Positions 33,392 to 43,990 of a stretch of DNA of 64,000 bases are shown one piece after another. Position numbers and translations under genes: made by a program. The notes beneath the pieces are model-generated. The model had not been told where the DNA came from. It was given only the letters and a program-made list of their open reading frames with translations, and searched no databases. Position 1 is the first letter of the stretch; each line of letters begins with the position of its first letter. Location: the NCBI RefSeq assembly GCF_002245655.1, contig NZ_NOIH01000015.1, positions 62,001-126,000 of the forward strand, in the 5' to 3' direction. The DNA is from Thauera propionica. Its GTDB lineage: Bacteria > Pseudomonadota > Gammaproteobacteria > Burkholderiales > Rhodocyclaceae.

Positions 33392-33426
33392 AAAAAAGCG
33401 GGACGAGCCTCTGGGCCGATCCCGCT
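33392..33426 (-). terminator. Rho-independent terminator between the histidine kinase gene and carA
   Basis: On the minus strand a 7-bp stem AGCGGGA/TCCCGCT with a 16-base structured loop is followed directly by six T residues. It lies 54 bases after the kinase stop and 63 bases before the carA GTG. It most simply ends the bamE/dapB-kinase transcript, but its position also allows it to work as a carA leader attenuator. Confidence 0.85.
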
Positions 33427-33480
33427 GGATAAACCGCTGAATTGTATATTTTCAGGCCACCGAAGGCAAACCACAGCGGC

Positions 33481-35643
33481 TCATGATGACGGACGATAAT
33501 CCGCGCGCAGCACCTTCGCGAGCCGCCTGAGTTCGTCGATGAGGCGATTCGCCTCGGTTGTCGCAGCGGCCGGATCGCCGTTACGCGCCATCTGTTCGAG
33601 CGTACTGGCGACGTCCGACGCGCGCTGGGCACCGAACAGGCCCACGGAGCCCTTGATCGAGTGCGCCAGGTCCGCCAGTCGTCCGAAGTCGAGCCCGGCC
33701 GCCGCGCGCTGCAGGTCGCCGACGGTCCGGTCGAAGTCACGGAAGAACACGGCGAGCAGCTGCTGCACGACCTCTTCGTCGCCCTCGAACATGTCCCGCG
33801 CCTCCTGCAGATTGGCGACGAGTGCGTCGCCGGACGGGTCCACCTCGAGCAGGCTATGGTCGCCATAGCCGTCATCGTCCTCGTGCCGCGGCCGCATCAC
33901 CCGGGCGATCGCCGCGTGAAGTTCCTCGGCACGAATCGGCTTAGAGACGTAATCGTCCATGCCTGCCTCGAGGCAGCGTTCGCGATCGCCCGCCATCGCA
34001 TGCGCAGTCATCGCGATGATCGGGACGGCATGCCAGTGCCCCTGCACGACCCAGCTGCGCCGCGCTTCGCGGGCGCGGATCGCCTGCGTCGCCTCGAGAC
34101 CGCCCAGCACCGGCATCTGCACGTCCATCAGGATCAGATCGAAGCGCCCCGCATCGTAGGCCTCGATGGCTTCGGCCCCGTTGCCGACAATGCTCACGCG
34201 GTGCCCCGCCTTTTCCAGCAGGCGGCTGACGACCGTCTGGTTGACCAGGTTGTCCTCGGCGACCAGGATCGCGTAGGCCTCGGAAGGCTGCTCGGCAAGC
34301 GCCTGGTCGAGCAGTACGGCAGGCTCCAGCACGAAGGCGGGCGCCACCGCCGGCGCCGTAGCCTGCACTTCGTGCTGTCCCTTTGCCAGTTGCAGTGCCT
34401 CGAACAGGTCGTCTGGCGAAAACGGCTTCGACAGCCGCACCGGCAGGCCGAACTCCTTGCAGCGGGCCGAATCCTCTCGCTGGGTCTGACTCGACAGCAT
34501 CATCACGATGCGGTCGACATGCGGCGTTGCATTGGCGAAACGCCTGACCAGCTCGAAGCCCGCCGGCTCGGGCATGTCCGCATCCATCAGCAGGAAATCG
34601 AAAGGATCGCGGCCGTCGCGCGCCGAAACGAGCGCGGCCACGACCGCGTCGGCCGTAGTGGCCACGTCGGCACGGATTCCGCACTGCAGACACAGCCCGG
34701 CGAGCATGGACGCAAAGGCCGGATTGCGCGCGCCGATCAGCACGCGCGCCGCACGCAGATCGCTCGGGCAATGCAGCGGTTCCTCGGCCACCACGCCCAG
34801 CGGCACGACGACCGAGAAGGTGCTGCCCCGGCCCGGTTCGCTCTGCACCTCGATCAGGCCATTCATCAGCTCGATCAGGTGACGGGAGATCGTCAGCCCC
34901 AAACCGGTGCCGCCATACTTGCGATTGGTCGATACCTCGGCCTGCGAGAACGCTTCGAAGATGCTCTCGAGCTTGGCCGCATCGATGCCGCATCCCGTGT
35001 CACGCACGCTGATGCGCAGCACTACGCCGCCAGTGGTCCGTCCTTCGACGCGAACGCCGATCTCGATCTCACCCTGTTCGGTGAACTTGATCGCATTGCC
35101 GACCAGATTGGTAAGCACCTGCCGCAGTCGGGTCGGGTCGCCACGCAGGACGGACGGCACATCGGGCGCAAGATCGAAGAAGAGCTCGACGCCCTTCTGA
35201 TGCGCGCGCAGGGCAAGCGCCCGACAGGTATCCGACACCACCGACGCCAGCGGAAAATCGATCTCCTCGAGTTCCAGGCGGCCCGCCTCGACACGCGAGA
35301 AGTCGAGGATGTCGTTGATGATCGTGAGCAGGGTCTCAGCCGAGGACTTTACCGTCTGCACGTAGTCGCGCTGCTCGCCGGAAAGCTCGGTATCGAGCAG
35401 CAGATCCGTCATGCCGAGGATGCCATTCATCGGCGTCCGGATCTCGTGGCTCATGCTGGCGAGAAAATCGCTTTTGGCCCGGCTCGACGCCTCCGCGGCG
35501 GCCTTGGCCTCAAGCAGTTCCATTTCACGCCGCCCACGCCCACCGACCGCGATGCCCGTGGCCGGGAACGGTCGCCAGATCCAACGGGGCTCATGCGCAG
35601 CGACCGCCGCACGGAGCTGGTCGCTACGCCGCTTCTTGTCCAT
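33481..35643 (-). CDS. Soluble hybrid histidine kinase (HisKA-HATPase-REC-REC-HPt)
   Basis: A 720-residue BarA-like phosphorelay protein with no transmembrane segment and no recognisable PAS, GAF or HAMP domain. Order: short basic N-terminus and helix (1-58), HisKA with H66 in [10 protein letters not shown], HATPase with N box around N183, DTGCGID and GGTGLGL, a first receiver (about 300-415), a second receiver (458-580) and an HPt domain with H661 in AHSIKGSVG. The second receiver is complete (D464, D507, K568). The first has D354 and K406 but IGARN where the acidic pair should be, so it is probably not phosphorylated. It starts 8 bases after dapB, hence the same message. The input signal and target are unknown. 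Confidence 0.9.
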   Translation of the reverse strand: MDKKRRSDQLRAAVAAHEPRWIWRPFPATGIAVGGRGRREMELLEAKAAAEASSRAKSDFLASMSHEIRTPMNGILGMTDLLLDTELSGEQRDYVQTVKSSAETLLTIINDILDFSRVEAGRLELEEIDFPLASVVSDTCRALALRAHQKGVELFFDLAPDVPSVLRGDPTRLRQVLTNLVGNAIKFTEQGEIEIGVRVEGRTTGGVVLRISVRDTGCGIDAAKLESIFEAFSQAEVSTNRKYGGTGLGLTISRHLIELMNGLIEVQSEPGRGSTFSVVVPLGVVAEEPLHCPSDLRAARVLIGARNPAFASMLAGLCLQCGIRADVATTADAVVAALVSARDGRDPFDFLLMDADMPEPAGFELVRRFANATPHVDRIVMMLSSQTQREDSARCKEFGLPVRLSKPFSPDDLFEALQLAKGQHEVQATAPAVAPAFVLEPAVLLDQALAEQPSEAYAILVAEDNLVNQTVVSRLLEKAGHRVSIVGNGAEAIEAYDAGRFDLILMDVQMPVLGGLEATQAIRAREARRSWVVQGHWHAVPIIAMTAHAMAGDRERCLEAGMDDYVSKPIRAEELHAAIARVMRPRHEDDDGYGDHSLLEVDPSGDALVANLQEARDMFEGDEEVVQQLLAVFFRDFDRTVGDLQRAAAGLDFGRLADLAHSIKGSVGLFGAQRASDVASTLEQMARNGDPAAATTEANRLIDELRRLAKVLRADYRPSS

Positions 35644-35651
35644 GGCTTCGC

Positions 35652-36506
<855 letters not shown>

Positions 36507-36914
36507 TCACTTGCCGGCCGCTGCCGGGACCTCGACCACGCGGCTGCGCTCGACCGGAGCCGACGGCGCCGCGTCACTGGCCGCCTGGACATCTCCTTCG
36601 ACGCGATCGAGCCGATCGTCGACGAAATAGACGGAAATCACGCGCTGTTCGGCCTGCCGCGAGCCGGGTACGTAACGATAGACGTAGTCCCAGCGATCCT
36701 TGCGGAACAGGTCGACGACCAGCGGCGAACCGAGCACGAAACGCACCTGCTCGCGCGTCATGCCGCGCTTGAGCTGGGCCACCATGTCCTGGTCCACATA
36801 ATTGCCCTGGCGCACATCGATACGGTAGGGATTGACGACACCGACCACGGAGTCGAAGGAGCAGCCGGAAATCAGGCTTGCGGCGAGAAAAGCTGCGGGC
36901 AGGTAGGAGCGCAT
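36507..36914 (-). CDS. bamE: Outer membrane assembly lipoprotein BamE
   Basis: Lipoprotein of the BAM complex that inserts beta-barrel proteins into the outer membrane (also called SmpA/OmlA). The 135-residue precursor has a signal peptide with lipobox LISGC, so the mature protein begins at the cysteine at about residue 18. The BamE fold shows in NYVDQDMVAQLKRGMTREQVRFVLGSP split over residues 38-64. The C-terminal 25 residues are Ala/Pro-rich. The ATG at 36914 is chosen over 36944 because the signal peptide starts there. It is divergent from fur across 151 bases. Confidence 0.95.
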   Translation of the reverse strand: MRSYLPAAFLAASLISGCSFDSVVGVVNPYRIDVRQGNYVDQDMVAQLKRGMTREQVRFVLGSPLVVDLFRKDRWDYVYRYVPGSRQAEQRVISVYFVDDRLDRVEGDVQAASDAAPSAPVERSRVVEVPAAAGK

Positions 36915-37065
36915 GTAGAAGGCGTCGACGGAGCGTGCGCACAAGGTGCGCGGTTCTCAGGAAAGGGCAAAAAATATAACATAGGGCGACATTACAGGGC
37001 GTGCCGACTCGCACGCGCGCCCACACAACGCATTCGCGCCAACCCCCACCGATCGAGTCTTCTCC

Positions 37066-37503
37066 ATGCCCGACAATTCGAAGAACCTGAAAAGCATCGG
37101 CCTCAAGGCGACCTATCCGCGCCTGAAGATCCTCGACCTGTTCCAGAGTTCGGATCAGCGCCACCTCACGGCCGAAGACGTCTATCGCTCGCTGATGAAC
37201 GAAGGCATGGACATCGGCCTGGCGACCGTTTACCGGGTACTGACGCAGTTCGAACAGGCAGGCCTGCTCGAGCGCCACTACTTCGAATCGGGCAAGGCGG
37301 TGTTCGAGCTCAACGAGGGCGGCCACCACGACCACCTGGTGTGCATGCAATGCGGCAAGGTCGAGGAGTTCTACGATCCGGAGATCGAACGCCGGCAGAA
37401 CGCCATCGCCAAGGAACGCGGCTTCACGTTGCGCGAGCATGCGCTCTACCTCTACGCCGACTGCACCCGCGAGAGCTGCCCGAACCGTCCGACCGAAGGC
37501 TGA
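37066..37503 (+). CDS. fur: Ferric uptake regulator Fur
   Basis: Iron-responsive repressor, 145 residues. N-terminal winged helix with the recognition segment [20 protein letters not shown] near residues 49-68, then the dimerisation and metal domain with the [16 protein letters not shown] block near residue 86 and a final CTRESC cysteine pair. The divergent bamE and the convergent recN form the recN-fur-bamE order conserved in betaproteobacteria. The region 36915-37065 contains an AT-rich stretch (about 36967-36984) that probably holds promoters for both sides; no clear Fur box was found. Confidence 0.97.
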   Translation: MPDNSKNLKSIGLKATYPRLKILDLFQSSDQRHLTAEDVYRSLMNEGMDIGLATVYRVLTQFEQAGLLERHYFESGKAVFELNEGGHHDHLVCMQCGKVEEFYDPEIERRQNAIAKERGFTLREHALYLYADCTRESCPNRPTEG

Positions 37504-37514
37504 ACGCAGGAACG

Positions 37515-37531
37515 GGGGCCGGCCAGGCCCC
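37515..37531. terminator. Weak hairpin between convergent fur and recN
   Basis: GGGGCC/GGCCCC with a 5-base loop in the 33-base gap between the two stops. No T run on either side, so its role as a terminator is doubtful. Confidence 0.3.
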
Positions 37532-37536
37532 TCACC

Positions 37537-39195
37537 TTATCCGCGCTGCCCGAGCATTTCGGCAGCGTGTTCGCGGGTTGTGCTGGTGATGTTGACGCCG
37601 CCGAGCATGCGCGCAATCTCTTCCACCCGCCCCTCGCGATCGAGCGGCGTCACTTCGCTGACCGTTTCGCCCCCCTGCTCGCGCTTGGCAATCCGCCACT
37701 GCCAGTCGGCGCAGGCAGCGACCTGAGGCAGATGCGTCACGCACATGACCTGCCGGCTCTCCCCCAGGCGCGCCAGCAGCTTGCCGACGATCTCGGCCAC
37801 CCGCCCGCCGATGCCGACATCGACCTCGTCGAAGATCAGCGTCGGTGTCTCCGAGGCCCGGCTGGTCATGACCTGGATCGCCAGCCCGATTCGCGACAGT
37901 TCACCGCCCGACGCCACCTTGGCAAGGCTGCGCAGGGTCTGGCCCGGGTTGGCCGCCACACGGAACTCGACGTTCTCCACACCGGATGCGCCAGGATCGC
38001 AGGGCTCGAGTGCAACCTCGAAGCGCCCGCCGGCCATCGCCAGCGTCTGCATCGCCTCGGTGATCTCGCGCGACAGCACCTCGGCAGCAGGCCGCCGCGC
38101 GGCTGACAGGCGCTCGGCGGCGGCGTCGTAATCCTTGCGCGCGCGGGCCTCGTCCGCTGCCAGCCGCTCAGGATCCGCACTCGCCTCGAGGGTCTCGAAC
38201 CGCGCCTTCCATTGCTCGCGCAGTTCGGGCAAGGCATCCGCGGAAACGCGGTACTTGCGCGCCATATCGGTCACGGCGGCGATACGACGCTCGATCTCGT
38301 TGAGGCGCTGCGGATCGAGATCAAGCCGGTCGCGATAGCGGCGCAGCGCATGCAGCGCCTCGTCCGCCTGTATGGCGGCCGAGGCAAGCAGCTCGCGCAC
38401 GTCGCCAAGCCCCGGGTCGATATCCGCGAGCGACGCGATGCGGGCGTCGAGGTGGCGCAGTACCGAGCACACGGCCACCTCGCCCTCCCCCAGCGCGTCG
38501 AGCGTCTCGTCGGCGCCTTCCATCAGGCCGGCGGCATGAGCCAGGCGCCCGTGCTCCGCGTTGATCTCGCCCCACTCGTCGGCATCGAATGCGAGCTCGT
38601 CCAGTTCCTGCAACTGCCACGCAAGCAGTTCGCGCTCGCGCGCGGAGCTGGCGGAATCGTTTTCGGCTTCCAGCCGCAGCCGCGCAAGACGCTGCCATTC
38701 GCGATAGCGAGCCCCGACCTCGGCGACGAGCGCCTGGGCGCCGGCCTGGGCATCGAGCAGGACGCGCTGCGCATCGGCGCGCAGCAGCGCGTGATGGGCA
38801 TGCTGGCCGTGGATGTCCGCCAGCCATTCGCCCGCCGCGCGCAACTGCGCCAGCGTCACCACGACACCGTTGATCCAGGCCCGGCTGCGACCATTGACGT
38901 CGATGGTCCGCCGCAGCAGCACGCAGCCCTCTTCCAGCGGTAGCGCCTGTTCGCCCAGCCAGTCTCGCAGGCCATCTCCTTCGGGCAGGTCGAATTCGGC
39001 GATCACGTCGGCGCGCTCGCGCCCCACACGCACCATGCCGGCCTCGCCCCGCCCGCCCAGCGCCAACCCCAGCGCATCGAGCAGTATGGACTTGCCTGCA
39101 CCGGTCTCGCCGGTCAGAGCGCCGAAGCCGGAACCGAAGTCGAGCTCGAGTTGATCGACGATGACGAAATCGCGAATGGAAAGGCTTCTCAGCAT
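37537..39195 (-). CDS. recN: DNA repair protein RecN
   Basis: SMC-like ATPase for double-strand break repair, 552 residues. The N-terminal Walker A is TGETGAGKSILLDALG near residue 28; a central region rich in Arg, Glu and Ala (about 155-370) forms the coiled coil; the C-terminal half has the signature ASGGELSRIGLA and Walker B PTLIFDEVDVGIGG near residue 460, then CVTHLPQVAA. It starts 50 bases after the nadK stop. In many species recN is LexA-regulated; no SOS box was recognised upstream. Confidence 0.97.
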   Translation of the reverse strand: MLRSLSIRDFVIVDQLELDFGSGFGALTGETGAGKSILLDALGLALGGRGEAGMVRVGRERADVIAEFDLPEGDGLRDWLGEQALPLEEGCVLLRRTIDVNGRSRAWINGVVVTLAQLRAAGEWLADIHGQHAHHALLRADAQRVLLDAQAGAQALVAEVGARYREWQRLARLRLEAENDSASSARERELLAWQLQELDELAFDADEWGEINAEHGRLAHAAGLMEGADETLDALGEGEVAVCSVLRHLDARIASLADIDPGLGDVRELLASAAIQADEALHALRRYRDRLDLDPQRLNEIERRIAAVTDMARKYRVSADALPELREQWKARFETLEASADPERLAADEARARKDYDAAAERLSAARRPAAEVLSREITEAMQTLAMAGGRFEVALEPCDPGASGVENVEFRVAANPGQTLRSLAKVASGGELSRIGLAIQVMTSRASETPTLIFDEVDVGIGGRVAEIVGKLLARLGESRQVMCVTHLPQVAACADWQWRIAKREQGGETVSEVTPLDREGRVEEIARMLGGVNITSTTREHAAEMLGQRG

Positions 39196-39245
39196 GGCGG
39201 ACGAACGGAATTGGAAAGGCGGGTCGCAGCCGACGCGCTGCGGAC

Positions 39246-40130
39246 TCAGTTGTGGCGTGGCGTGGCGCTCCAGTGGAGCTTCTCACGCAGCATCGCGAAG
39301 TAGCTGTAGCTCTCCGGATGCAGCAGCCGCAGCGACTGCGCCGAGCGCGTCATGCGCACGACATCTCCGGCACGCAGATCGAAGCGTGCCTGCCCATCGA
39401 AGTGCACCCGCGCATCCTGCGGCGGCAGCAGTTCGATATCGATGCGGCAATGATCGGGCAGCGTAATCGGCCGCGCCGTCAGAGCATGGGGGCACAAGGG
39501 CACAAGTGCGATGCCCCCCACGCTGGGATGAAGGATCGGCCCGTTGGCGGACATCGCATACGCGGTGGAGCCGGTCGGTGTCGAGACGATCATGCCGTCC
39601 GAGCGCTGCGTGTAAACGTACTCGCCGTCAATCGACAGATCGAACTCGATCATCCGCCCAAGATCGCCCTTGTTCACGACGACGTCGTTGAGCGCCAATG
39701 TGTGGAACACCCGCGTACCGCCACGCAGCACCTCGGCATCAAGCATGAAGCGCGACTCTTCCGTATAGCGCCCCTCGATGATTTCCCCAAGGCCCCGCTG
39801 TGCGTCGTTGAGCGCGATATCGGTCAGGAAGCCCAGCCGCCCGAGGTTGACGCCAGCCAAGGGCACGCCATATTCGACAAGCCGGCGTGCGGTATGCAGC
39901 ATCGTGCCGTCGCCGCCGATGACCACGGCCAGGTCGGCCTCGCCGCCGATGTGCTCGTAGCTCGACACGGGAAAATCCCCAGCGCCGCCGATGGAACTCG
40001 CCGTTCCCTGCTCGATCCACACCATCAGTCCTCGCTCGCGCAGGAAGCGGGCGATCGTCATCACCGATTCGGCGACGTCCGGGCTCTGGTATTTGCCGAC
40101 AAGGGCAAGGTTCCTGAATTTGGCACTCAT
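39246..40130 (-). CDS. nadK: NAD kinase
   Basis: Phosphorylates NAD to NADP. The 294-residue protein has the catalytic GGDGT motif at residues 72-76, GVNLGRLGFLTD near residue 92, the LALNDVVVNKG block near residue 145 and STPTGSTAYAMSANGP near residue 180. It is first in the nadK-recN pair and divergent from hrcA across 125 bases. Length is normal. Confidence 0.97.
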   Translation of the reverse strand: MSAKFRNLALVGKYQSPDVAESVMTIARFLRERGLMVWIEQGTASSIGGAGDFPVSSYEHIGGEADLAVVIGGDGTMLHTARRLVEYGVPLAGVNLGRLGFLTDIALNDAQRGLGEIIEGRYTEESRFMLDAEVLRGGTRVFHTLALNDVVVNKGDLGRMIEFDLSIDGEYVYTQRSDGMIVSTPTGSTAYAMSANGPILHPSVGGIALVPLCPHALTARPITLPDHCRIDIELLPPQDARVHFDGQARFDLRAGDVVRMTRSAQSLRLLHPESYSYFAMLREKLHWSATPRHN

Positions 40131-40226
40131 GGACGTGGATTAAACCATAACCGGACAGGCGCTTGGCAGCGCCGGGACCCGCGCTGGCGTGCGGCTCGCC
40201 GACTGGCCAGCCGGGCCCCACTTTCA

Positions 40227-40232
40227 TAGAAT
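40227..40232 (+). promoter_or_regulatory. Possible -10 box of hrcA
   Basis: TAGAAT lies 23 bases before the hrcA ATG, with a second AT-rich hexamer TATATT at 40239. No CIRCE inverted repeat (TTAGCACTC-N9-GAGTGCTAA) is present between nadK and hrcA, so HrcA does not appear to regulate itself here. Confidence 0.35.
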
Positions 40233-40255
40233 CCGGGCTATATTCCCTGCCAGCC

Positions 40256-41284
40256 ATGAATTCGCTCGACGCCCGCTCCCAGATCCTGCTGAAAACCCTG
40301 ATCGAACGCTACATTGTGGACGGTCAGCCGGTTGGTTCACGCGCCCTCTCGCGTTTCTCCGGGCTCGAACTGTCACCGGCAACGGTGCGCAACGTGATGA
40401 GCGACCTCGAGGAGATGGGCCTGATTGCCAGCCCTCACACCTCGGCCGGGCGAGTTCCGACGCCGCTGGGCTACCGCTTCTTCGTTGACGCCCTGCTGAC
40501 CGTGCAACCGCTCGAGACCGCCCGCGTTCATGAACTCAAGGGCCAGCTCCAGCCCGACCAGCCGCAGCGCCTGATCAACTCGGCCTCTCATCTGCTGTCG
40601 AACCTCACGCAGTTCGCCGGCGTAGTCGTGGCGCCGCGCAAGGACGCGGTGCGCATCCGCCAGTTCGAGTTCATCAGCCTGTCCGAAAACCGCATCCTGC
40701 TGATCATCGTCACCACGGCGGGCGACGTGCAGAACCGGATCCTGCTGACGCGCCGCGCCTACACGGCAAGCGAACTGAGCGGCGCGGCGAGCTATCTCAA
40801 CGAGCACTTTGCCGGCCTGTCGTTCGACGACATCCGCCGCCGGCTGACGGACGAACTGCGCCAGCTGCGCAGCGACATGACCGAGCTGATGACCGCCACG
40901 GTGGATGCCGGCAGCGAGGCTGCCGAAGAGACCGCCACCAGCTACGTCATCTCGGGTGAGACCAACCTGCTCGACGTCGAGGATCTGTCGTCGAACATGT
41001 CGCGCCTGCGCGAACTGTTCAAGCTCTTCGAACAGCGCACCGGACTGATGCAATTGCTTGAACTGTCGAACCGGGCCGAAGGCGTGCAGATCTTCATTGG
41101 CGGCGAGTCGGGCCTGGCCCCGCTCGACGGCTGCAGCGTCGTCACCGCGCCGTACGAGGTCGACGGCCAGATCGTGGGCTCGGTCGGCGTCATCGGACCG
41201 ACCCGCATGGCCTACGACCGCGTCATCCCCATCGTCGACATCACGGCACGGCTCCTGTCGAACGCCCTGTCCGCAAACGCCTGA
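40256..41284 (+). CDS. hrcA: Heat-inducible transcription repressor HrcA
   Basis: Repressor of chaperone genes that binds CIRCE elements, 342 residues. N-terminal winged helix with [31 protein letters not shown] over residues 23-53 in pieces, [15 protein letters not shown] near residue 62, then the GAF-like core and the final [19 protein letters not shown] block. The frame extends 31 codons upstream, but the ATG at 40256 ([19 protein letters not shown]) is the family start. In betaproteobacteria nadK-hrcA-hemH is a common order. Confidence 0.96.
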   Translation: MNSLDARSQILLKTLIERYIVDGQPVGSRALSRFSGLELSPATVRNVMSDLEEMGLIASPHTSAGRVPTPLGYRFFVDALLTVQPLETARVHELKGQLQPDQPQRLINSASHLLSNLTQFAGVVVAPRKDAVRIRQFEFISLSENRILLIIVTTAGDVQNRILLTRRAYTASELSGAASYLNEHFAGLSFDDIRRRLTDELRQLRSDMTELMTATVDAGSEAAEETATSYVISGETNLLDVEDLSSNMSRLRELFKLFEQRTGLMQLLELSNRAEGVQIFIGGESGLAPLDGCSVVTAPYEVDGQIVGSVGVIGPTRMAYDRVIPIVDITARLLSNALSANA

Positions 41285-41339
41285 CCCGCCGACGCGCGCA
41301 CGACGCGACCGGCACTGCAACCACCGCTCAAGGACCCCC

Positions 41340-42437
41340 ATGGCTCGCTACTGGCCCGAACCCGCCTACCAACACGGCACCGCGGCACGCACCGGCGTGC
41401 TCCTGGTGAATCTCGGCACGCCCGACGCGCCGACAGCCGCCGCGCTGCGCCCCTATCTGAAGCAGTTCCTGTCGGACCCGCGGGTGGTCGAGATTCCGCG
41501 CATGGTGTGGTGGCCGATCCTGAACGGCATCATCCTCAACACCCGCCCGGCCGCATCGGCCAAGAAGTACGCCAGCGTGTGGATGAACGAGGGCTCGCCG
41601 CTGAAGGTTCACACCGAGCGCCAGGCCAAGCTGCTTGCCGGCTACCTGACCAAGGCCGGCCACCCGGACCTCGACATCGATTTCGCGATGCGCTACGGCT
41701 CGCCGTCCATCGCCGACCGCCTGAAGGCGATGCGCTCGCGCGGCTGCAACCGCATTCTGGTCGTGCCGCTCTATCCGCAATACTCGGCGAGCACCACGGC
41801 GACCGTGGTCGACGAGGTGGCGCGCTGCCTGGGTCGCATGCGGAATCAGCCGGAACTGCGCTTCGTACGCAATTTCCACGACGATCCCGCCTACATCGAA
41901 GCCCTGGCCCGCAGCGTGCGCGACCACTGGATGAAGAACGGCGAACCGGATCGGCTGGTCATGAGCTTTCACGGCATCCCGCGCCGCTCGCTCGACCTGG
42001 GCGACCCCTATCACTGCGAATGCCACAAGACCGGCAGACTGCTCGCCGAAGCGCTCGGCCTGCCGCGCGAACGAGCGCTGGTCACTTTCCAGTCGCGCTT
42101 TGGCAAGGCGGAATGGCTCAAGCCCTACACCCAGCCGACGCTCGAAGCGCTGGCCGCACAAGGCGTCGGGCGCGTCGACGTGATCTGCCCCGGCTTCGTC
42201 GCGGACTGTCTGGAGACGCTGGAGGAAATCGCCATGGAGTGCCGCGAGGCCTTCCTCGAGCATGGCGGCAAGGAATTCCACTACATCCCTTGCCTCAACG
42301 AGAACCACGAGTGGATCGACGCGCTGACTCGCCTGAGCATCGCGCACCTCGGAAACTGGCTCGAAATCAAGCGCCCGGACGAGACTTCCCTTGCGGCGAC
42401 CCGCAGCCGCGCCATGGAAAAGGGCGCGACGCGCTGA
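41340..42437 (+). CDS. hemH: Ferrochelatase
   Basis: Inserts Fe2+ into protoporphyrin IX, the last step of heme synthesis. The 365-residue protein has [13 protein letters not shown] near residue 20, [12 protein letters not shown] near residue 143, the catalytic histidine in [11 protein letters not shown] near residue 206 and the catalytic glutamate in [13 protein letters not shown] near residue 290. The frame is open from inside hrcA, but the ATG at 41340 gives the family N-terminus, 55 bases after hrcA. Its stop lies one base from the stop of the convergent kinase gene. Confidence 0.97.
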   Translation: MARYWPEPAYQHGTAARTGVLLVNLGTPDAPTAAALRPYLKQFLSDPRVVEIPRMVWWPILNGIILNTRPAASAKKYASVWMNEGSPLKVHTERQAKLLAGYLTKAGHPDLDIDFAMRYGSPSIADRLKAMRSRGCNRILVVPLYPQYSASTTATVVDEVARCLGRMRNQPELRFVRNFHDDPAYIEALARSVRDHWMKNGEPDRLVMSFHGIPRRSLDLGDPYHCECHKTGRLLAEALGLPRERALVTFQSRFGKAEWLKPYTQPTLEALAAQGVGRVDVICPGFVADCLETLEEIAMECREAFLEHGGKEFHYIPCLNENHEWIDALTRLSIAHLGNWLEIKRPDETSLAATRSRAMEKGATR

Positions 42438-42438
42438 A

Positions 42439-43803
42439 TCAGTTGTCGATCAGTTGCAGGTCAAGGCCGCCGGTCGAGGTGAATTCCCCGCGCACGGCTG
42501 GCTGCCCCTTCTCCGACATCTGCTTCGCCAGGTCGGCCAGCCGGCGAACGATCACCGTGGCGAGCTGGCGCCGGAAGCGCTCGAGCACCTCTTCGCTCGC
42601 CAGGGCAAGCGCCGACGGGTTGATCTCGAGGTAGGTCAGTGGTGTCAGCGACACCACCGACATCGAGTGCTTGTGCTCGAGGTGATCGAGCCAGGCCTGG
42701 GCGCCGAAGACTTCACCGTGCCCCAGCTCGGTGACCCTGCGCCCATCGACGGACAGCTCCACGCTGCCGTCCAGCACGATGCCGAAGCGTTGATCGGTGT
42801 CACCTTCCCGGATCAGCGTCACGTGCTTGTCCACCTTGCGCCAGCTGCAGATGCGCAGCACTTCCCACAGTTCGACGTCCTCGAACTCGGTGAAGAACGC
42901 CACCTTGCGCAAGCGCGCAAAGCGGCTGGTATCGGGCGGTACGTAGCTGTCGTCGAGGATCTTGTAGCGCACAGCTGCAAGATCCTTGGCAAACTCCGCA
43001 CCATTGCGATAGCGCGAATAGAGGTCCTTCTCCAGCGCCTTGCGGATCACCGCATCCATCTGCTCGGGGACGTCCGGATTGAGCTGCGACACCGAAGGCG
43101 GATCGGCGTTGATGATCTTGTACACCAGCTGCGCGGGATTGCTGGCGCGGAACGGCAGGCGACCGGTCAAGAGGTGGAACAGCAGGACGCCGAGCGAGTA
43201 CAGATCGGTCTTCTGGTTGAGGGGATAGCCCTTGATCTGCTCCGGGCTCATGTAGGCCGGCGAGCCGACCCCCATGATGAAGGTCGAATCGGTGTCGATC
43301 TTCTTGTTGATGTTCATCGCCAGGCCGAAGTCGGTGATCTTCACGTTGTCCTGGTCATCGACCAGGATGTTCGCCGGCTTGATGTCCCGGTGCACGATGC
43401 CCTGGCGATAAGCGTGATCGAGTGCCATGCAGCACTTGAACACGATGCCGATGGTGCGGTGGATCGGCAGCAGGTTCTCGAAGCTGCAGTAACGTTCGAG
43501 CGAGCCGCCAGCGAAATACTCCATCACCACGTAAGCCTGGGTGGGCTCGATGGAGGCATCGAAGATGCGGATGATGTTCGGATGATTCAGCCGGCTCGAC
43601 ACTGCCTCTTCCGCCTTCAGCAGCTTCAGCAGGCGACGGTTCCACTTCGCCTCGTCCTTGATCTTGTCGTCGAAGCGGACGTGCTTCAGCGCCACGGGCT
43701 CCGGGTATTCGGGACTCTCGGCCAGATAGACGACCGCCGTCGCACCGCGTCCGATCTCGCGCACGATCTTGTACTTACCGATCTTGTCCGGAGTTTCGCT
43801 CAT
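42439..43803 (-). CDS. Ser/Thr protein kinase with C-terminal cyclic-nucleotide-binding domain
   Basis: A 454-residue soluble fusion. Residues 8-275 are a Hanks-type kinase: glycine loop IGRGATAVVY, K40 in VALKHV, HRDIKPAN at 138-145, DFG at 158-160 and SPAYMSPEQI after it, so it looks active. Residues about 300-430 form a cNMP-binding fold (CRP/PKA-R type) with GIVLDGSVELS and LGHGEVFGAQAWL, although the phosphate-cassette arginine usual in cAMP binders is not evident. No transmembrane segment follows, unlike PknB types. The start MSETPDKIGKYKI at 43803 is preferred over a 20-codon extension. Substrate and ligand are unknown. Confidence 0.9.
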   Translation of the reverse strand: MSETPDKIGKYKIVREIGRGATAVVYLAESPEYPEPVALKHVRFDDKIKDEAKWNRRLLKLLKAEEAVSSRLNHPNIIRIFDASIEPTQAYVVMEYFAGGSLERYCSFENLLPIHRTIGIVFKCCMALDHAYRQGIVHRDIKPANILVDDQDNVKITDFGLAMNINKKIDTDSTFIMGVGSPAYMSPEQIKGYPLNQKTDLYSLGVLLFHLLTGRLPFRASNPAQLVYKIINADPPSVSQLNPDVPEQMDAVIRKALEKDLYSRYRNGAEFAKDLAAVRYKILDDSYVPPDTSRFARLRKVAFFTEFEDVELWEVLRICSWRKVDKHVTLIREGDTDQRFGIVLDGSVELSVDGRRVTELGHGEVFGAQAWLDHLEHKHSMSVVSLTPLTYLEINPSALALASEEVLERFRRQLATVIVRRLADLAKQMSEKGQPAVRGEFTSTGGLDLQLIDN

Positions 43804-43914
43804 TGCGATCGATACGGCGGTCAGGCGTCGCCGTTTTTCATGAAAGTCGTGGAATTGTGGCACGAAGTCGGGCCGACCGGCACTGCGCCCGGCCAGGCAA
43901 AGGTGCGGGTCGAC

Positions 43915-43943
43915 TGTTCCGCTCGCAGCGGCATGCCTACAAT
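43915..43943 (+). promoter_or_regulatory. Promoter candidate upstream of the amidohydrolase gene
   Basis: TACAAT at 43938-43943 with 17 bases to TGTTCC at 43915-43920. The -10 is good and the -35 poor. It would start transcription about 40 bases before the TTG start at 43991. Confidence 0.35.
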
Positions 43944-43990
43944 CTCGCGCAACCGCAGCCTGCCGGGCTGCCCCGCCATTGGAGCTGCGC

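Noticed and set aside
36915-37065. Search for a Fur box between bamE and fur
   Set aside because: The AT-rich stretch does not resolve into a convincing 19-bp Fur box; it reads better as promoter DNA.
40131-40255. Search for a CIRCE element before hrcA
   Set aside because: No TTAGCACTC-N9-GAGTGCTAA-like repeat was found.
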